A stretch of DNA of 64,000 bases, from NCBI GenBank assembly GCA_905221605.1, contig CAJNDS010002790.1, positions 329,501 to 393,500 of the forward strand, given 5' to 3'. The position numbers and the translations under genes were made by a program. The notes beneath the pieces are model-generated. The model was not told the DNA's origin. It did not search any database and saw nothing but the letters and a program-made list of their open reading frames with translations. Position 1 is the stretch's first letter, and every line of letters begins with the position of its first letter. This document shows positions 31,601-43,100 of this stretch, one piece after another. The stretch comes from Symbiodinium natans. Its lineage: Eukaryota; Sar; Dinophyceae; Suessiales; Symbiodiniaceae.

Positions 31601-34370
31601 GGCGGGTGTTTAGGATTATGGGGCCTCCTGGGCTCAGGGCAAAGGATTTCGGGGGTTGAAGGCTTCTGTTGCCCGAAGAAAAGGAGCCACGTTGCTGAAG
31701 GGCTAACCCTAAACCCTAAACCCTAAACTGGGCCTAAACCCTAAGCCCGACCCATTAAACGCCCTGAGCCAAGCCCCACGAACGCTAAGACCTCTCATTC
31801 GGCTCTCGGCCGTCGGAAACAAACACATTGAGGCCATGAGGCTCTATGAGATAGATATATATATATATATATATGCATATTACGCATATATATATATACA
31901 TACATGTGTGAGTTTCGGAAGCTCGGAATTTGAGGATTAAACATCAGGACTTGGCGTGAAGAAGTGTTTGCTCTAAGCCCCGCCCGAATGACAGGATCCG
32001 CGCTTCTTGCCGTGTCTGGAGTAGGCAACGCAAAAGACGCTCTCCTAGCCAAGTTGCCGGCTGTCGGGCGTGGCAAGAGAGGGCGAGCTCGGCGTTTTGA
32101 GGTTGACTTAAACCCTTCAGCCTAAACCTTAAACCCTTCACCCTAAACCCTAAACCCTTCACCCTAAACGTCCTAACCCTGAACCCTACACCCTGACTTC
32201 GTGCCTGGCATCCTTTAGCATCCCCTGATCCCTCGAGCTCTACTTTTCTTCAGGGTTTCGGGTTGTTGGGGGCTCCGGGTCACAAGAAGGAGGGCGCTTC
32301 GGTGCGGCCGTTGAAGCTGAGGGTTCAGGGTTGAGGGTTGAGGGTTGAGGGTTTGGGGTTGGTTGAGGGTTTAGGGTTTAGGGTTTAGGGCTTAGGGCTG
32401 AGGGTTTAGGGTTTAGGGTTGAGGTTTAGGGTTTAGGGTTTAGGGGGTTTGGGGTCTTGACACTTTAACACTCTACTGCGGGCTTACAGGCTTGAACGCT
32501 TGGCGACCTCCATGTTGGGGGGGGGGGGGGAGTGGGGTGGGGGGTCGGTGGGTGGGATTTTTCGACAGAAACACCCAGCAATAGCGTAAACCCTAAACCA
32601 CTGATGAGTGAGGGGACGAAGTGACAAAAACATCAACCCGAAACCGTAAAGCCTAAACCACAAACCCCAAACCATCCCCAAACCCACACCTTAAACCCCA
32701 CCCCATAAACCCCAAACCAACCCTAAGCCCTAAACCCAAAACCCAAAACCCCAAACGCGCTCTTGGGCTCCTTGTGGCCTTTCAAGGAGTGCACCTGGGA
32801 CAGGTTGAGGGGTTTCGGGCTCAGGGCTTAGGGTTAGGTTTTTTTTTTTTGGGTGGGGGGGGGGGGGGGGGGGAGTATGGGGGTTTAGGGTTTAGGGTCC
32901 GACACCCTAAATGGGGGTTTACGAAACTAGGGGACCCCTAAACTAGACACCAAATAGTAGGATTTACGGACCCTTTTAAGGTATCCCTAACTTCGGAAAC
33001 CCCAAAAATTATGGCCTTAAGCCTAACACTTTATAGGGTTTAGGCGGTTTAGGGCTACCTGGACGCATCCCAAGTACGCTTGAGGATACCCTAGATACCA
33101 CCGTGAGGGTACACGTAAGCCCTCATTACAAGGTACTTATAGGGTCCAGGTAGGGTTTCGGGCTTGGGGTTTCGGATGCAGGGTTTCGGGAGCGCGAGCG
33201 TCTTTGGTGCCTTCAGGGAGCAACCTACAAGGCCGACCCTGCTTGTCAAAAGCAGTTAGCAACGCACGACTCACCCAGTACCAACAGTCAGCGTCAATAG
33301 GTAAACCCTAACACCTGAGAGAAAGGAGCAGCCGCCCCAAAAACCTCATAGAGTTCATGACCCCAGACACCCTCAAAACTCCCCTGAACCCTATAAGCAA
33401 AGCCCTCCCCTTAGACCTTAAAACCTGAACCCCTAAACCGAAACCCTAACCCTAAACCTTCAACCCTAAACTAACCCCTAAACAAACTCCCGAAGCCCCA
33501 GCGGCCCTTCGAAGACGGCTTAAATGGAACCCTTGAACAAGCCTTGACAATAAAGATGGGTTTAGGGTTTAGGGTTTAGGGTTTAGGGACTTCCTTCAAC
33601 GAATAACTCCCGACCTTCCAGTCCTGAACCCTACAGATCCTAAACCCTAAACCCTAAACCATAAACCCGATTGATGCACTACTATTCACCTACTAAACCC
33701 TGAACTTCCCAGTCGGGGGGTTTAGGGTTCAGGGCCCCGAGTTTAGGGCAACTGGCTGGTTCTTAGTAGGGAATGAGGGGACCCTACATTTACTCTTTCA
33801 AGGTATTAATAGGGCCCTGCTCCCTCATTCCCTATTAAGAACCAGGGGACCCAAAGGCAAGCCAAGGTGCGAGATCGCCATCTGTGGCATCATACACCAG
33901 GACCCTGTTGCCGGCCTTGCGACAAGCAGAGGCGCGCCCCGCACTTTTCTTCCACGGCTCCCATGTAGGAAGGAAGATGCTTGTGTGTGTGTGTGTGGGG
34001 GTAAGGGTTTAGGGTTTAGGGTTTAGGGTTTAGGGTTTAGGGTTTTAGGGTTTTGGGGTTTTGGGGTTTGGGGGTTTTGGGTGCATGGCTTTCAGGAACT
34101 GAAAGAATCACCGAAAATTGCGACTCGCGGCTTCTTGGAAAACGTCACGCAGTATAAGGCAGAAAGTTCCGGGAGTGTGGCTTGCGCGCCCCAAACCCCA
34201 AACCCCAAACCCTAAACCCTAAACCCTAAACCCTAAACCCTAAACCCTAAACCCTAAAACCCTGAACCTGAAGCCCCGAAATCCTCAGCTCGGTCCCTCC
34301 GAATGGCCCCGAGAAAGCGAGCGCCCCGCCGCAACGATGATCTGAGTCCCGTCCGGCTTGAAGGCGATAC
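22602..34370 (-). CDS. IFT122: Intraflagellar transport protein 122, N-terminal WD40 half
   Basis: IFT122 is a core IFT-A subunit needed for retrograde transport in cilia and flagella. Sixteen small exons translate collinearly to its WD40 region: 34327-34370 (IAFKPDGTQIIVAA), 33870-33920 (GNRVLVYDATDGD), 32757-32794 (VHSLKGHKEPKS), 32001-32044 (SVFCVAYSRHGKK), 31430-31491 (FASGGADKQVIIWTHKALD), about 30410-30459 (AEGILKYNHNEP), 29806-29835 (CLAYNPVTQQ), 28887-28955 (DLGLWSPEQKSVSKRK), 28735-28821 (SKILSMSWTNDGLHIALGLF), 27939-27980 (HVSIRDKFGEDLK), 27272-27304 (PIWTLACPS), 26355-26420 (DVLVVGCWDQTLSFYK), 25634-25678 (VSGQEYGRELGTL), about 24963-25010 (EFDPCSIDFFSSL), 23889-23925 (GDYFVLGGSGKKA) and 22602-22666 (VQLWSREGIYLGDLGE). 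Several phases fit exactly. Donors are GT or GC. The start codon and the TPR-like C-terminal half were not found. Confidence 0.88.
22745..22782 (-). pseudogene. Duplicated fragment of the IFT122 exon at 22602-22666
   Basis: CTTCCCGGCTCCAGAGCTG, then AACCTGCTTTTTGGG, repeats exon positions 22645-22680 (CTTCCCGGCTCCAGAGCTG, then CACCTGCGCTTTTTGGG) with two differences. The intron sequence to its right is duplicated too. The copy lacks the rest of the exon, so it is an intronic remnant. Confidence 0.8.
23352..23607 (+). repeat. Longest TTTAGGG array in the window
   Basis: About thirty-five units with few interruptions, inside an IFT122 intron. Confidence 0.97.
27183..27246 (+). repeat. Interstitial TTTAGGG array
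   Basis: Nine units immediately left of the IFT122 exon at 27272, an exception to the usual CCCTAAA-on-the-left polarity. Confidence 0.95.
28440..28680. mobile_element. Composite of introner-like fragments
   Basis: Contains the GGGACCATAAGGGAATA and TATTCCGACCCC ends of one family (also at 1150, 17870, 31130 and 40280), and an element at 28555-28640 that is the reverse complement of 4424-4495. TAAGCTCTACGGATATGAGA is repeated at 28461 and 28649, flanking the insert like a duplicated border. Confidence 0.6.
30656..30780. mobile_element. Introner-like element, CTTAGTTGCTGAGT family
   Basis: CTCAGTTGCTGAGTTCATAAG at the left and CCCACTCAGCTACTAGG at the right. TTTAGGG units have expanded within its middle, showing that telomere-like repeats can occupy the inside of such an element. 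The copy at 39250-39339 shows the same. Confidence 0.75.
31232..31293 (-). repeat. CCCTAAG variant array
   Basis: Seven consecutive CCCTAAG units between ordinary CCCTAAA units. A similar CCCTAAG block is at 45227-45256. Confidence 0.9.
33762..33860. mobile_element. Introner-like element with GGTTCTTAGTAGGGAATGAG ends
   Basis: GGTTCTTAGTAGGGAATGAGG at the left and CCTCATTCCCTATTAAGAACC at the right are inverted repeats. The element directly abuts the IFT122 exon at 33870 through GGGGACCCAAAGGCAAG. Confidence 0.75.
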
Positions 34371-34937
34371 CTCGGAAACCCCAACCGATGAATTATGAGC
34401 CGAAACCCATACCCCAACTCTAGACCCTTATCACGCTTAGAACCCTTACAACCCTTGTAGCCCTTATAACCCTTACAACCCTTGTAACCATGATAACCCT
34501 GATACCCCTGATACCCCTTCTAACCCTTATAAACCTGATACCCTGAACCGAGGGACCCTTCTAAGCTATTGGGGACCTGCGGATCTGAATCGGGGGCTAC
34601 TGTGGGGTTACTCACCCAAATTCTAGACACCCAATTGAAGCTACTTCTGCGGGAATGTCCTTATAGCTACATGGGCATTTCCCAAAACAGGGGTACCCCG
34701 TTTATACCCCAGATAGAATAGCAACGCCTTCAAAGGGACCCCCGCAAAAAAGTAGCCCTGTTGTCGGAAACCCCCCATATGCATTGTAAAGGGGACCTGG
34801 AACTAAAACAGGGCAAAAGGGTATTGCTGGGCTATCAACTCTGCAGTACGCACACATATGCTTAGGGTTTAGGTTTTGGGGGCTTATGGTTTCGGGGTTT
34901 GGGGTCGGGGGGGGCTTAGGGGGGTAGGGTCTCGACA

Positions 34938-35225
34938 GCAACGCTTAGCTTCCGTCCTTCTTTCATGGAGGCATGTCTGTGCTGCCTCAAGGCCATGATC
35001 CCTCCAAACTGCAGCTCCCGGCACCCTGTACCAGGGCTTATAGATTTTTCCGCTTAGCCTTGTGGATGCCCGTAGCCTAACACCCTAAACCCTAAACCCT
35101 AAACCTTCAACCCCAAACCCCAAAGCACATACACGCCAGGCTGCTCCAGATGCAGTTGCTCCATTTCTCCCTCTCCGGAACCTGCTACCGCATCGGAGAA
35201 GCTAAGTCTGGCGTGTCCGCATTGA
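34938..35225 (-). CDS. Two exon-like islands between IFT122 and the HEAT gene
   Basis: 34938-35011 reads FGGIMALRQHRHASMKEGRK on the minus strand after a CTGCAG acceptor, and ends near GCT|GTCGAG. About 35140-35225 reads ARLSFSDAVAGSGEGEMEQL then HLEQPG, with a possible donor GGC|GTGTATG. Neither matches IFT122 or a HEAT motif. They could be 5' exons of IFT122, 3' exons of the HEAT gene, or a separate small gene. Confidence 0.35.
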
Positions 35226-35362
35226 GGGACCATGTGACTACCCTTAGATTCAACCATGGTTGCAAGGTCACATAAAAAACCCACGTAAGCCCTACACCCA
35301 CCCAATGGCCTGTGCAATGTTTCAAGTCTTGGTAGGGCTGAGTGCTTTTGGCGCTTATGGAG

Positions 35363-35486
35363 TTTGTTTAGGGTTTAGGGTTTAGGGTTTAGGGTTTAGG
35401 GTTTAGGGTTTAGGGTTTAGGGTTTAGGGTTTAGGGTTTAGGGTTTAGGGTTTAGGGTTTAGGGTTTAGGGTTTAGGGTTTAGGGC
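35363..35486 (+). repeat. Interstitial TTTAGGG array
   Basis: Seventeen perfect units. Confidence 0.97.
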
Positions 35487-35499
35487 TAGGGTTACGGAG

Positions 35500-37121
35500 G
35501 TGCCCTTGCTCTCGAGCATTGAGGGTACCCCCAGAATCCGTCAACATGGAATCTACCGGACGCCTTGTAACTGAGGGTGCCAATTAAAGAAAAGCCCCCC
35601 CCCCCCCGTCCCGTACAAGTTTTCGAGGGTTTTCTTTAGGGTTTAGGTTTTGGGGTTTAGGGTTTAGGGTGCTGCCCCGAGAGCCCGCAATAACCTCATG
35701 CAGTGGATTCATGGTGGACGTACATTAAGTACAGGGTCTATTGCGAAAGTAGGGTTAGGGCTTAGAACTCAACACATAAACCCCAAAAGCCCTAAACTTA
35801 AGTTATTGAAGACGCCAACAAGCACAAACGGCCTGACCTGACAGTATACGTAAGCGGATGGAGGATTTGCTCATTGGGGCTGTGGGCTTATACACCCTAA
35901 GGAAAGCGATGAGAAGTATCATATAACCCTCCCTCTAAAACCCCTAAGCTGTGCCTAAACAAACCCCCCCCCTCCTGCCCCCACCCCCCCAAACCCCCGA
36001 TAAACCCTCTAACTCTGCAACCCTGCAACCCAATACTACCCTGCAATCCCAGCCTTGTCCTGCCATAAGGTTACGGTTCGCATCGTTGGGCGTCCAGGGC
36101 CGAACCTCAGTGTTTTGCTGCGGCTTAATGGCCCGAAGCAATCTTCTGCAGCGTGCTTGGGAAAGGAGAAATCGGGATAGGGTTTAGGGTTTAGGGTTTA
36201 GGGGTTAGGGTTTAGGCGTTAGGCTGTAGGGTTACGTTTTAGGGTAAACGCTGAATCAAGAACCCTGCGCAAGCAAAAGCCTTGCATGACCCTGCACCAA
36301 AAGCCCTAAACCATTTTGGGGTTCCCATTTTGGGAAGGATTCCCCTGCAAAGGAACTCGTACCCCACGCTTCATTTAACCCTGGCAACCAAATGAACCCA
36401 AAAATCGGATATCCCATACTACGATAATTCTATTGAGCCTTTTGAATCATTGTATTGGCTGGTGGTCTCTTTAAGTAGGGTTTCTGTTATTTAGTGGGGT
36501 TCTTATAAGGGTATTTAGGGGCCATATTCAGGTATAAGGGTAACAGATAAAGAGCCCACCGGCCTTTTTTGATGTATGAACCATAAGCCCTTTTAGGGTT
36601 CATTTGGTCCAAGGTGGAACACACCCGCACTTGAGGCCTTAGTGCTGTTCTGCTGCTAGGGCTTCAGGGCTCAGGATTTGGGGCTTTAGGCTTTTTCGGG
36701 CCTTGTCAAACCCAAGCCCTACACCTGATCCCTGCTAAACCCTAAACCCTAAACCCTAAACCCTAAACCCTAAACCCTAAACCCTAAACCCTAAATCCTA
36801 AACCCTAAACCCTAAACCCTAAAGCAAACCAAAGCCCCGAATGCACTGCCCGGCACGCTGGCTTTTCCCCGCACCTCCGGCAAGTGCAGGCGTCGCTCCG
36901 CAGAACCCTTTTGGGGGGTTTAGGGTTTAGGGTTTAGGGTTTAGGGTTTACGGTTGAGCATTTAAACACCTTAAGTATAAATGTAACCCTAAACCCTAAA
37001 CCCTAAACCCTAAACCCTAAACCCTAAACCCTAAACCCTACACCCTAAACCCTAAACCCTTATAAACCCTAAACTCTAAACCCTAAACCCTAAACCCTAA
37101 ACCCTAAACCCTAAACCCTGC
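35500..37121. other. Stretch without a firm gene call
   Basis: Holds telomere-like arrays at 36733-36825 and 36970-37120, an introner-like element at about 36390-36620, and two weak minus-strand islands (about 35675-35715 NPLHEVIAGSRGS; about 36845-36910 ERRLHLPEVRGKASVPGSAF) that could be 3' exons of the HEAT gene. A proline-rich ORF near 35951-36187 looks like repeat translation. Confidence 0.4.
36390..36620. mobile_element. Introner-like element, CCTTGGGGACCAAATGAACCC family
   Basis: CTGGCAACCAAATGAACCC at the left and GGGTTCATTTGGTCCAAGG at the right are inverted repeats, as are inner segments. Related ends occur at 8437, 17645, 27705, 39134, 39420, 39760 and 46770, several of them exactly at exon borders. 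Confidence 0.7.
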
Positions 37122-40100
37122 CTTCCAAGAGTTCCAGGGCGCGGTCCCGGGCCCGCAGCACCTCGGGGTGCCTTTCAGGCCAGTGTGGCGCTGAGCGCAG
37201 GAGGCGCAGAGCGTCCGCGCAGCCGGGCCCATGGACCTGGATCTAGGGTTTAGGGTTTAGGGTTTCGGGTTTAGGGTTTAGGGCTTAGGGCTTAGGGCTT
37301 AGGGTCATAGAGGTTTCAGGTTTGGGGGTTGAAGCGCTTGGCTCCGGGAGTACTACCGAAACGGTTTAGGGTTTAGGGTTTAGGGCCCTTAGCCAACCAG
37401 CCCCATTCCCAAGCCTTCACAACACCCCGAAAAGCCCGATAAACCAGAGGGGAAGCCCTGAAACCCTACAAAAAACCCCTCTGAATCTTACAAACCCCAC
37501 AATAACTCCATCAAACCCCAGGACCGCCCCTAAACCCTAAACCCTAAACCCTAAACCCTAAACCCTAAACCCTAAACCCTAAACCCTAAACCCTAAACCC
37601 TAAACCCTAAACCCTAAACCCTAAACCCTAAACCCAAGAAGAGGGAGGCCACCTGCCCCAGGGCACCGGCGGCCGCAGAGCGCACCGCCCAGTCCCTGTG
37701 GGTGAGGAGCAACCCCAGCTCACCCAAGGCCTTGTGGGGGTTTAGGGTTTAGGGTTTAGGGTCTGGGGTTTGGGTTTTAGGGTTTTGGGTTTGGGGTTTA
37801 GGGTTTGGGGTTTGGAGTTTAGGGTTTCGGGTTTGGGGTTTGGGGTTTCGGGTTTGGGGTTTCCGGTTTGGGGTTTAGGGCTACTAGGGCTTCCAGGGTT
37901 TACAGAGTTTGAAGGGCTTACAGAGTTTATCGGGCGCATGGTGCCAAGATTGTTTGCTTTTTACGGGTTACGAGTTCAGGGATCATATAGGTTGAAGGCT
38001 TTCAAGTTTGGGGGACTATGCACTCTCGAAGATGCTTGAGACCCGAAGCCCTAAACTCATAAACACCATAAACGCCACAGCTATCGAAGGGGCGTAGGGT
38101 TTGAGGATATCTAGGATGGCCCGCCCTTAGAAGCCTCTTAAAAAAAATCCTCAATATGACCCTCCTAAACCTAAACCCAACAAGGGAAAATATGAAATGT
38201 CCCAGGGGCCTACTTAGAAAAGCCGTAAACCCTAAACGCTGAACCCTGAACCCTGAACCCTGAACCCTAAACCCTGCAAGGAAGGAAGTCCAAGAAGATG
38301 TAGTCCCGGACGCCTCCTCCGCGCCCCCATCCCCTTCCAGCAGCCGGGTGAGAGCCAAGACCTGGTCTTAGAGCGACATGGGGGGAAGAGATGGGTTTAG
38401 GGTCTAGGGTTTTTAGGGTGTTTAGGGTTTTTAGGGTTTATAGGGTTTATGGGGTTTGTAGGGTTTAGAGGGTTTAGGGTCTAGGGTTTCCGGGGCTGAG
38501 GGTTGTGCACTTCTTTGCCGTGCGGGGAAGGAAGGTTTAAGGTTCGGGAGGGTTTCAGGGTTTGGGGTTTCGGGGCCTCTGGGTTTCGGGGGTGGCGGAG
38601 TGTAGCAGCTTCCTCATGAAAGCAAGCACACCCTGAGCCCACCTACGAGTTATGGTGCAGAATTCAACACACCAGAATACTAGGCTGCCCAGTAACCTGG
38701 GCTTAAAAAGGGTGCCCTTGTTTTGCTTAAAGGGTTAATAAGGGAACCTAAACCCCCCCGACAAAAAGGGAATAAAGGCACTACTGGGCATCCTAGAATA
38801 TATGACAGGGCACGGCGGCGTGAACCACCTCCGACTCGGGATCTCGCATGCACTTCATCAGCTTCTCCAGCAGAAGCTTCGGGTCCTGCGTGGCCTCCAG
38901 CAGACGCAGGGCGGCCAGCCGCACCTTAAGGGCACGAAGGAACCCCACAACAGGGCTCTTGGGTCCCATGTAAACCTTAAGAGGATTTTTTTGCAGTATG
39001 GGGTGTATGAACCCAAATTATAGGGTTCATCCCTAAACCCTAAACCCTAAACCCTGAACCCTAAACCCTAAACCCTAAACCCTAAACCCTAAACCCTAAA
39101 CCCTCAACCCTACCCTAGTGGTCCCCAAGGAACATGGTGGTCTTCGTGGAGCAGATGCCTCTCCGCCGTGTCAGCGACTTCCTCAGACAGTGGCCGCGCG
39201 GATAGTCGGAGCAGCGCATCCAGAGACGCCTGCTTGCAGATCACGCTGCCTTAGCTGCTGAGTTCATAAGCTTTAGGGTTTAGGGTTTAGGGTTTCTATA
39301 GGGAATTAGAGTATCCCAAAAAGTGTAAAGTGCACCCACTCAGCTGCTAGGTTGCTGTCCTTCGCCAGCTCGAGAAGCGCAGGGACAGCCCTGGAGTTTT
39401 CGCTGTCACCGGCTTCAACCTTGGGGGCCCAATGAACACCCCAAACTGGGGTCACATAGACGTATGTATTTACATACATAAATACGCGCACGCACATACA
39501 TACATGCATACATGCATACATGCATACATGCATACATGCATACATGCATACATGCATACATGCATACATGCATACATACATACATACATACATACATACA
39601 TACATACATCATACTTACTTACTTACATATGTATATATATATGTATATATATATATGTGTATATATATATATATGCATACATACAATTGGGGCCAAAGAA
39701 CCATATTTCTACCCTATACTACCACTGTTGAGGTATGTAGTCCATAATCCCTGTTAGGTCTATGTCGTCCCCAAGGAACAGCTATGGGGAGCAGGTTGGC
39801 AGCAAGCACCCGCGACCAGTCGAAGTGATCGAGCTGGATGACATCCTTGGTAGCCCAGGAACCATATGATGACAAGGGCACCCTCGTTAGGGTTAAGGGT
39901 TTAGGGTTTAGGTTTAGGGTTTAGGTTTACCTCAATAAGGGAAGCTTGAACCACACGAAACATGGGAAAGGGGTACCACCGGGCTGCTGAGCAGCCACCA
40001 GTGCAGCGGTGGCCGCATGGGCGTTGCCGAAAGGGAGAAGCCTTTCCTTGGCTGCTGCACTTGAACAAAGTTAGCATACTTACTTAAGGAAACGAGGTTA

Positions 40101-43100
40101 CTCACTATTTAACCCGGGTTACTAATCAGGGTTTTCAGTTAACAGCTGAGGGAAGCCAGATTCTTCACCAGAATATGGACTAAGGATTACGATCTGTAGG
40201 GCTTAGGCCTTTTCAGGCCGAAGAAACAAACCCTAGGGGCCTTAAGAGTTTTTGGGGGCCATTATAGTCGAATTCCACAGGGACCATAAGGGAATACCAT
40301 TAGTAACTATTCCGACCCCGATAACCCTAAACCCTAAACCCTAAACCTATATTATAACCTTAACGGCAAGCCAGCTTCGAACGCCCTTGCACAGACTTCT
40401 CTGATCTGAGGGTTCTGCTTACGGAAGCCCTTGGCGAGGCCGACAAAGGCCGAAGATCCCACCTCCGCCTTACGGGGTGGACGATTAGGGTTTAGGGTTT
40501 AGGGTTTAGGGTTTAGGGTTTAGGGTTTAGGGTTTAGGGTTTAGGGTTTAGGGTTTAGGGTTTAGGGTTTAGGGTTTAGGGTTTAGGGCCTAGGGCTTAG
40601 GGGTTAAAAGGGAAGTTTAGGGTTTGCGGTTTAGGACTTGGGGCTTGGGGTTTAGGGCTTAGGGCTTGGGGTTTAGGAGGGTTTCGTCTCAGTAGGGTAC
40701 AGGGCACACTGGGTCCTCTGAGTTGTTGGGCAACTAGTGGGGTACGCCAAAAAACAGGGACCAAAATGCCAAACCCTAAGCCCTAAGCCCTGAACCCTCA
40801 ACCCTAAACCCCATGCTGTGGTCCTACGCGGACTCCTCGGGGTTGCCTGTGGGAAGTGCATAGATAAGGGCTCATATGGACTCTGAGGCTAGGGGGCTTA
40901 ATGGGCCTTCTCAGCTTTACGGGGCTCATGGAGGGCTTCTAATGTCTCTATGTAGGGTGTATCTAGGGCGCATTGAGTCCCAGGGCACGGAGAAGTCTCG
41001 GCACCACGAGAGCAGCGTCAGCAGAAGGAACTTGTCACCCGTCCGGGCCAAGTGGCCCGTCAACGCGTCCAGGAGCATCGCTTCTGACTCCTTCACCTGT
41101 AGGGTTTAGGGTTTAGGGTTTAACTTCACAAGGAACCCAAATTTCAGGGCCGGCGCTTCGATCCTAGATAGGTTGTAGCGGTCCTTAGCCTTCAGGCATA
41201 CAAGGGGTTTTAGAGCTCAATGTTCTAGGAGTTCAAAGGAAACTATGTTCAAAGAATTTGTTAAAAAAAAACTGGAAGCTCTTGTGGCCATAAGGAAACG
41301 CTTATGGCCATTTTCAAAGGATTTGTTTTTTTTAATCTGGGAAGCTCTTGTGGCCACAAAAAAAAGTGTACCGCCAAAAGAAACCTGGTCGCCGCGGCTT
41401 CCGCCCCGATCTTCCGCACCAGCCGCGCGGCCAACAGGAGACCCTCGCAACCCTCCTGCCGCATGATGGAGCCTCGACACTGTTTTGGGGTTTAGGGTTT
41501 TGGGTTTTGGGTTTTGGGTTTAGGGTTTAGGGCCAGTTTAGGGTTTAGGGTTTAGGGTTTTCTTCAGGGACGGGGGTTCAAGGGGGGTATGTAACCCAAG
41601 GTTCCCTAATACGCCTCACTACTCCCTATGGCTCCCAAGGTTCCCCAGGTACCTAAGAAGATCCCAACATACCCCAGGCCCATACCCCTTAACCTCTCAA
41701 AGGAGAATGTAAGGAAGGATTGTCCCATACTCCTTACTTTCTTTTAGGGGTATGCCCAAGGGGTATGTTGAATATCTCTTAGAAGGTACCTACCCCTTAA
41801 AAACCCTATAGCTGTTCCTACCTTGGGGCACTAACTGGTCAGTTCTCTAAACCATGGTCCCGTTTTGGGCACCCGAAGCAAGAGGGGCCGCCCTGACAAT
41901 AAGAACCCCACTATGGGACCAGATATTTGGATGGCCCTTGAAGCCCTCTGAAATATATTCCTAGATATGATCCTCTTAAACCCAAGTAAGGGAAAATCCA
42001 AAATGTCCCACGGGCCTACCTAGTTTTTGTTAGAAGTGACCAGATGCACCCTACAGGGCTTCTGGTCCTCATCAGGTATGGAATCCCCAGCTAAGTCATC
42101 CATGAAGCATGTGCTGGACTCGTCCGGTTTAGGGTTTAGGGTTTAGGGTTTAGGGTTCAGGGTTTAGGGTTCAGGGTTTAGGGTTTAGGGTTTAGGGTTT
42201 AGGGTTTAGGGCTTGTGATGACCTTTGTAGCCCCCCAAACCCTCTCGAACCAAAAACCTCCATCGAGCTGAAATCCAATCCTTTAAAGCGGCCCAGAAGC
42301 TTGACCGGCCCAGGTACTGCAGCGCCAGAGATAGGGCTCCCTCATCACCTTCAGGGAGGCCCACAGGGTTTAGGGTTTAGGGTCTATAGGGTTTAGGTTT
42401 AGGGTTTAGGGTTTAGGGTTTAGGGTTTAGGGTTTAGGGTGTAGGGTGTAGGGTGTAGGGTTTTGGGTTTAGGGTTTAGCATGGGATAGGGATGTTGGGA
42501 TTTACGGCGTAAGGGCTAACCTTGGTATTGATTGAAGCTCCTGCACAAACCCTAAGCCCTAAGCCCGAAACCCGAAACTGCGAGAAGCTTCCGTCACCTT
42601 CGGGCGCATGGAGGATCAGGGCCCGGAGGACCAGCAAGCGGCTGCGAGCCTCAGCCTGCGGGGCCGGGTTTGGGGCCTGGGGATAGGGTTTAGGGACAGG
42701 GTTTCGGGTGTAGGTTTGGGAGGTTTGGCGTTTAGGGGTCGAGGGTTTAGGGGTTTAGGGGTGTGTTTGGGGTTTAGGGGTTTGGGGGTTTAGGGGGTTT
42801 AGGGGGTTTCGGGGGTTTCGGGGGTTTCGGGGGTTTAGGGGGTTTAGGGTTGAGGTTTCGGGTTGCAGGGTGATTCAGGGATCAGGATAACCCCTCGTAA
42901 CCCATGGTAAGGCCTAGAAGCAGACCGAGCCTCTTGGCATTGAATATCTTCGCAGGGCTTCTCTTGCAGTGGGATTCTGTTGCAATCCCTAAACCCTTTA
43001 AACCCTAAACCCTAAACCCTAAACCCTAAACCTAAACCCTCTTACCCAAGACTCCAAGCCCGCCTTCTCCATGGCCAAGCAGAGGCTGGCAACCACCTCG

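Noticed and set aside
39306-39757. Several 65-99 codon ORFs rich in Met/Cys/Tyr/Val or His/Thr/Ile
   Set aside because: They are translations of the CATACATG and CATA microsatellite within a HEAT-gene intron.
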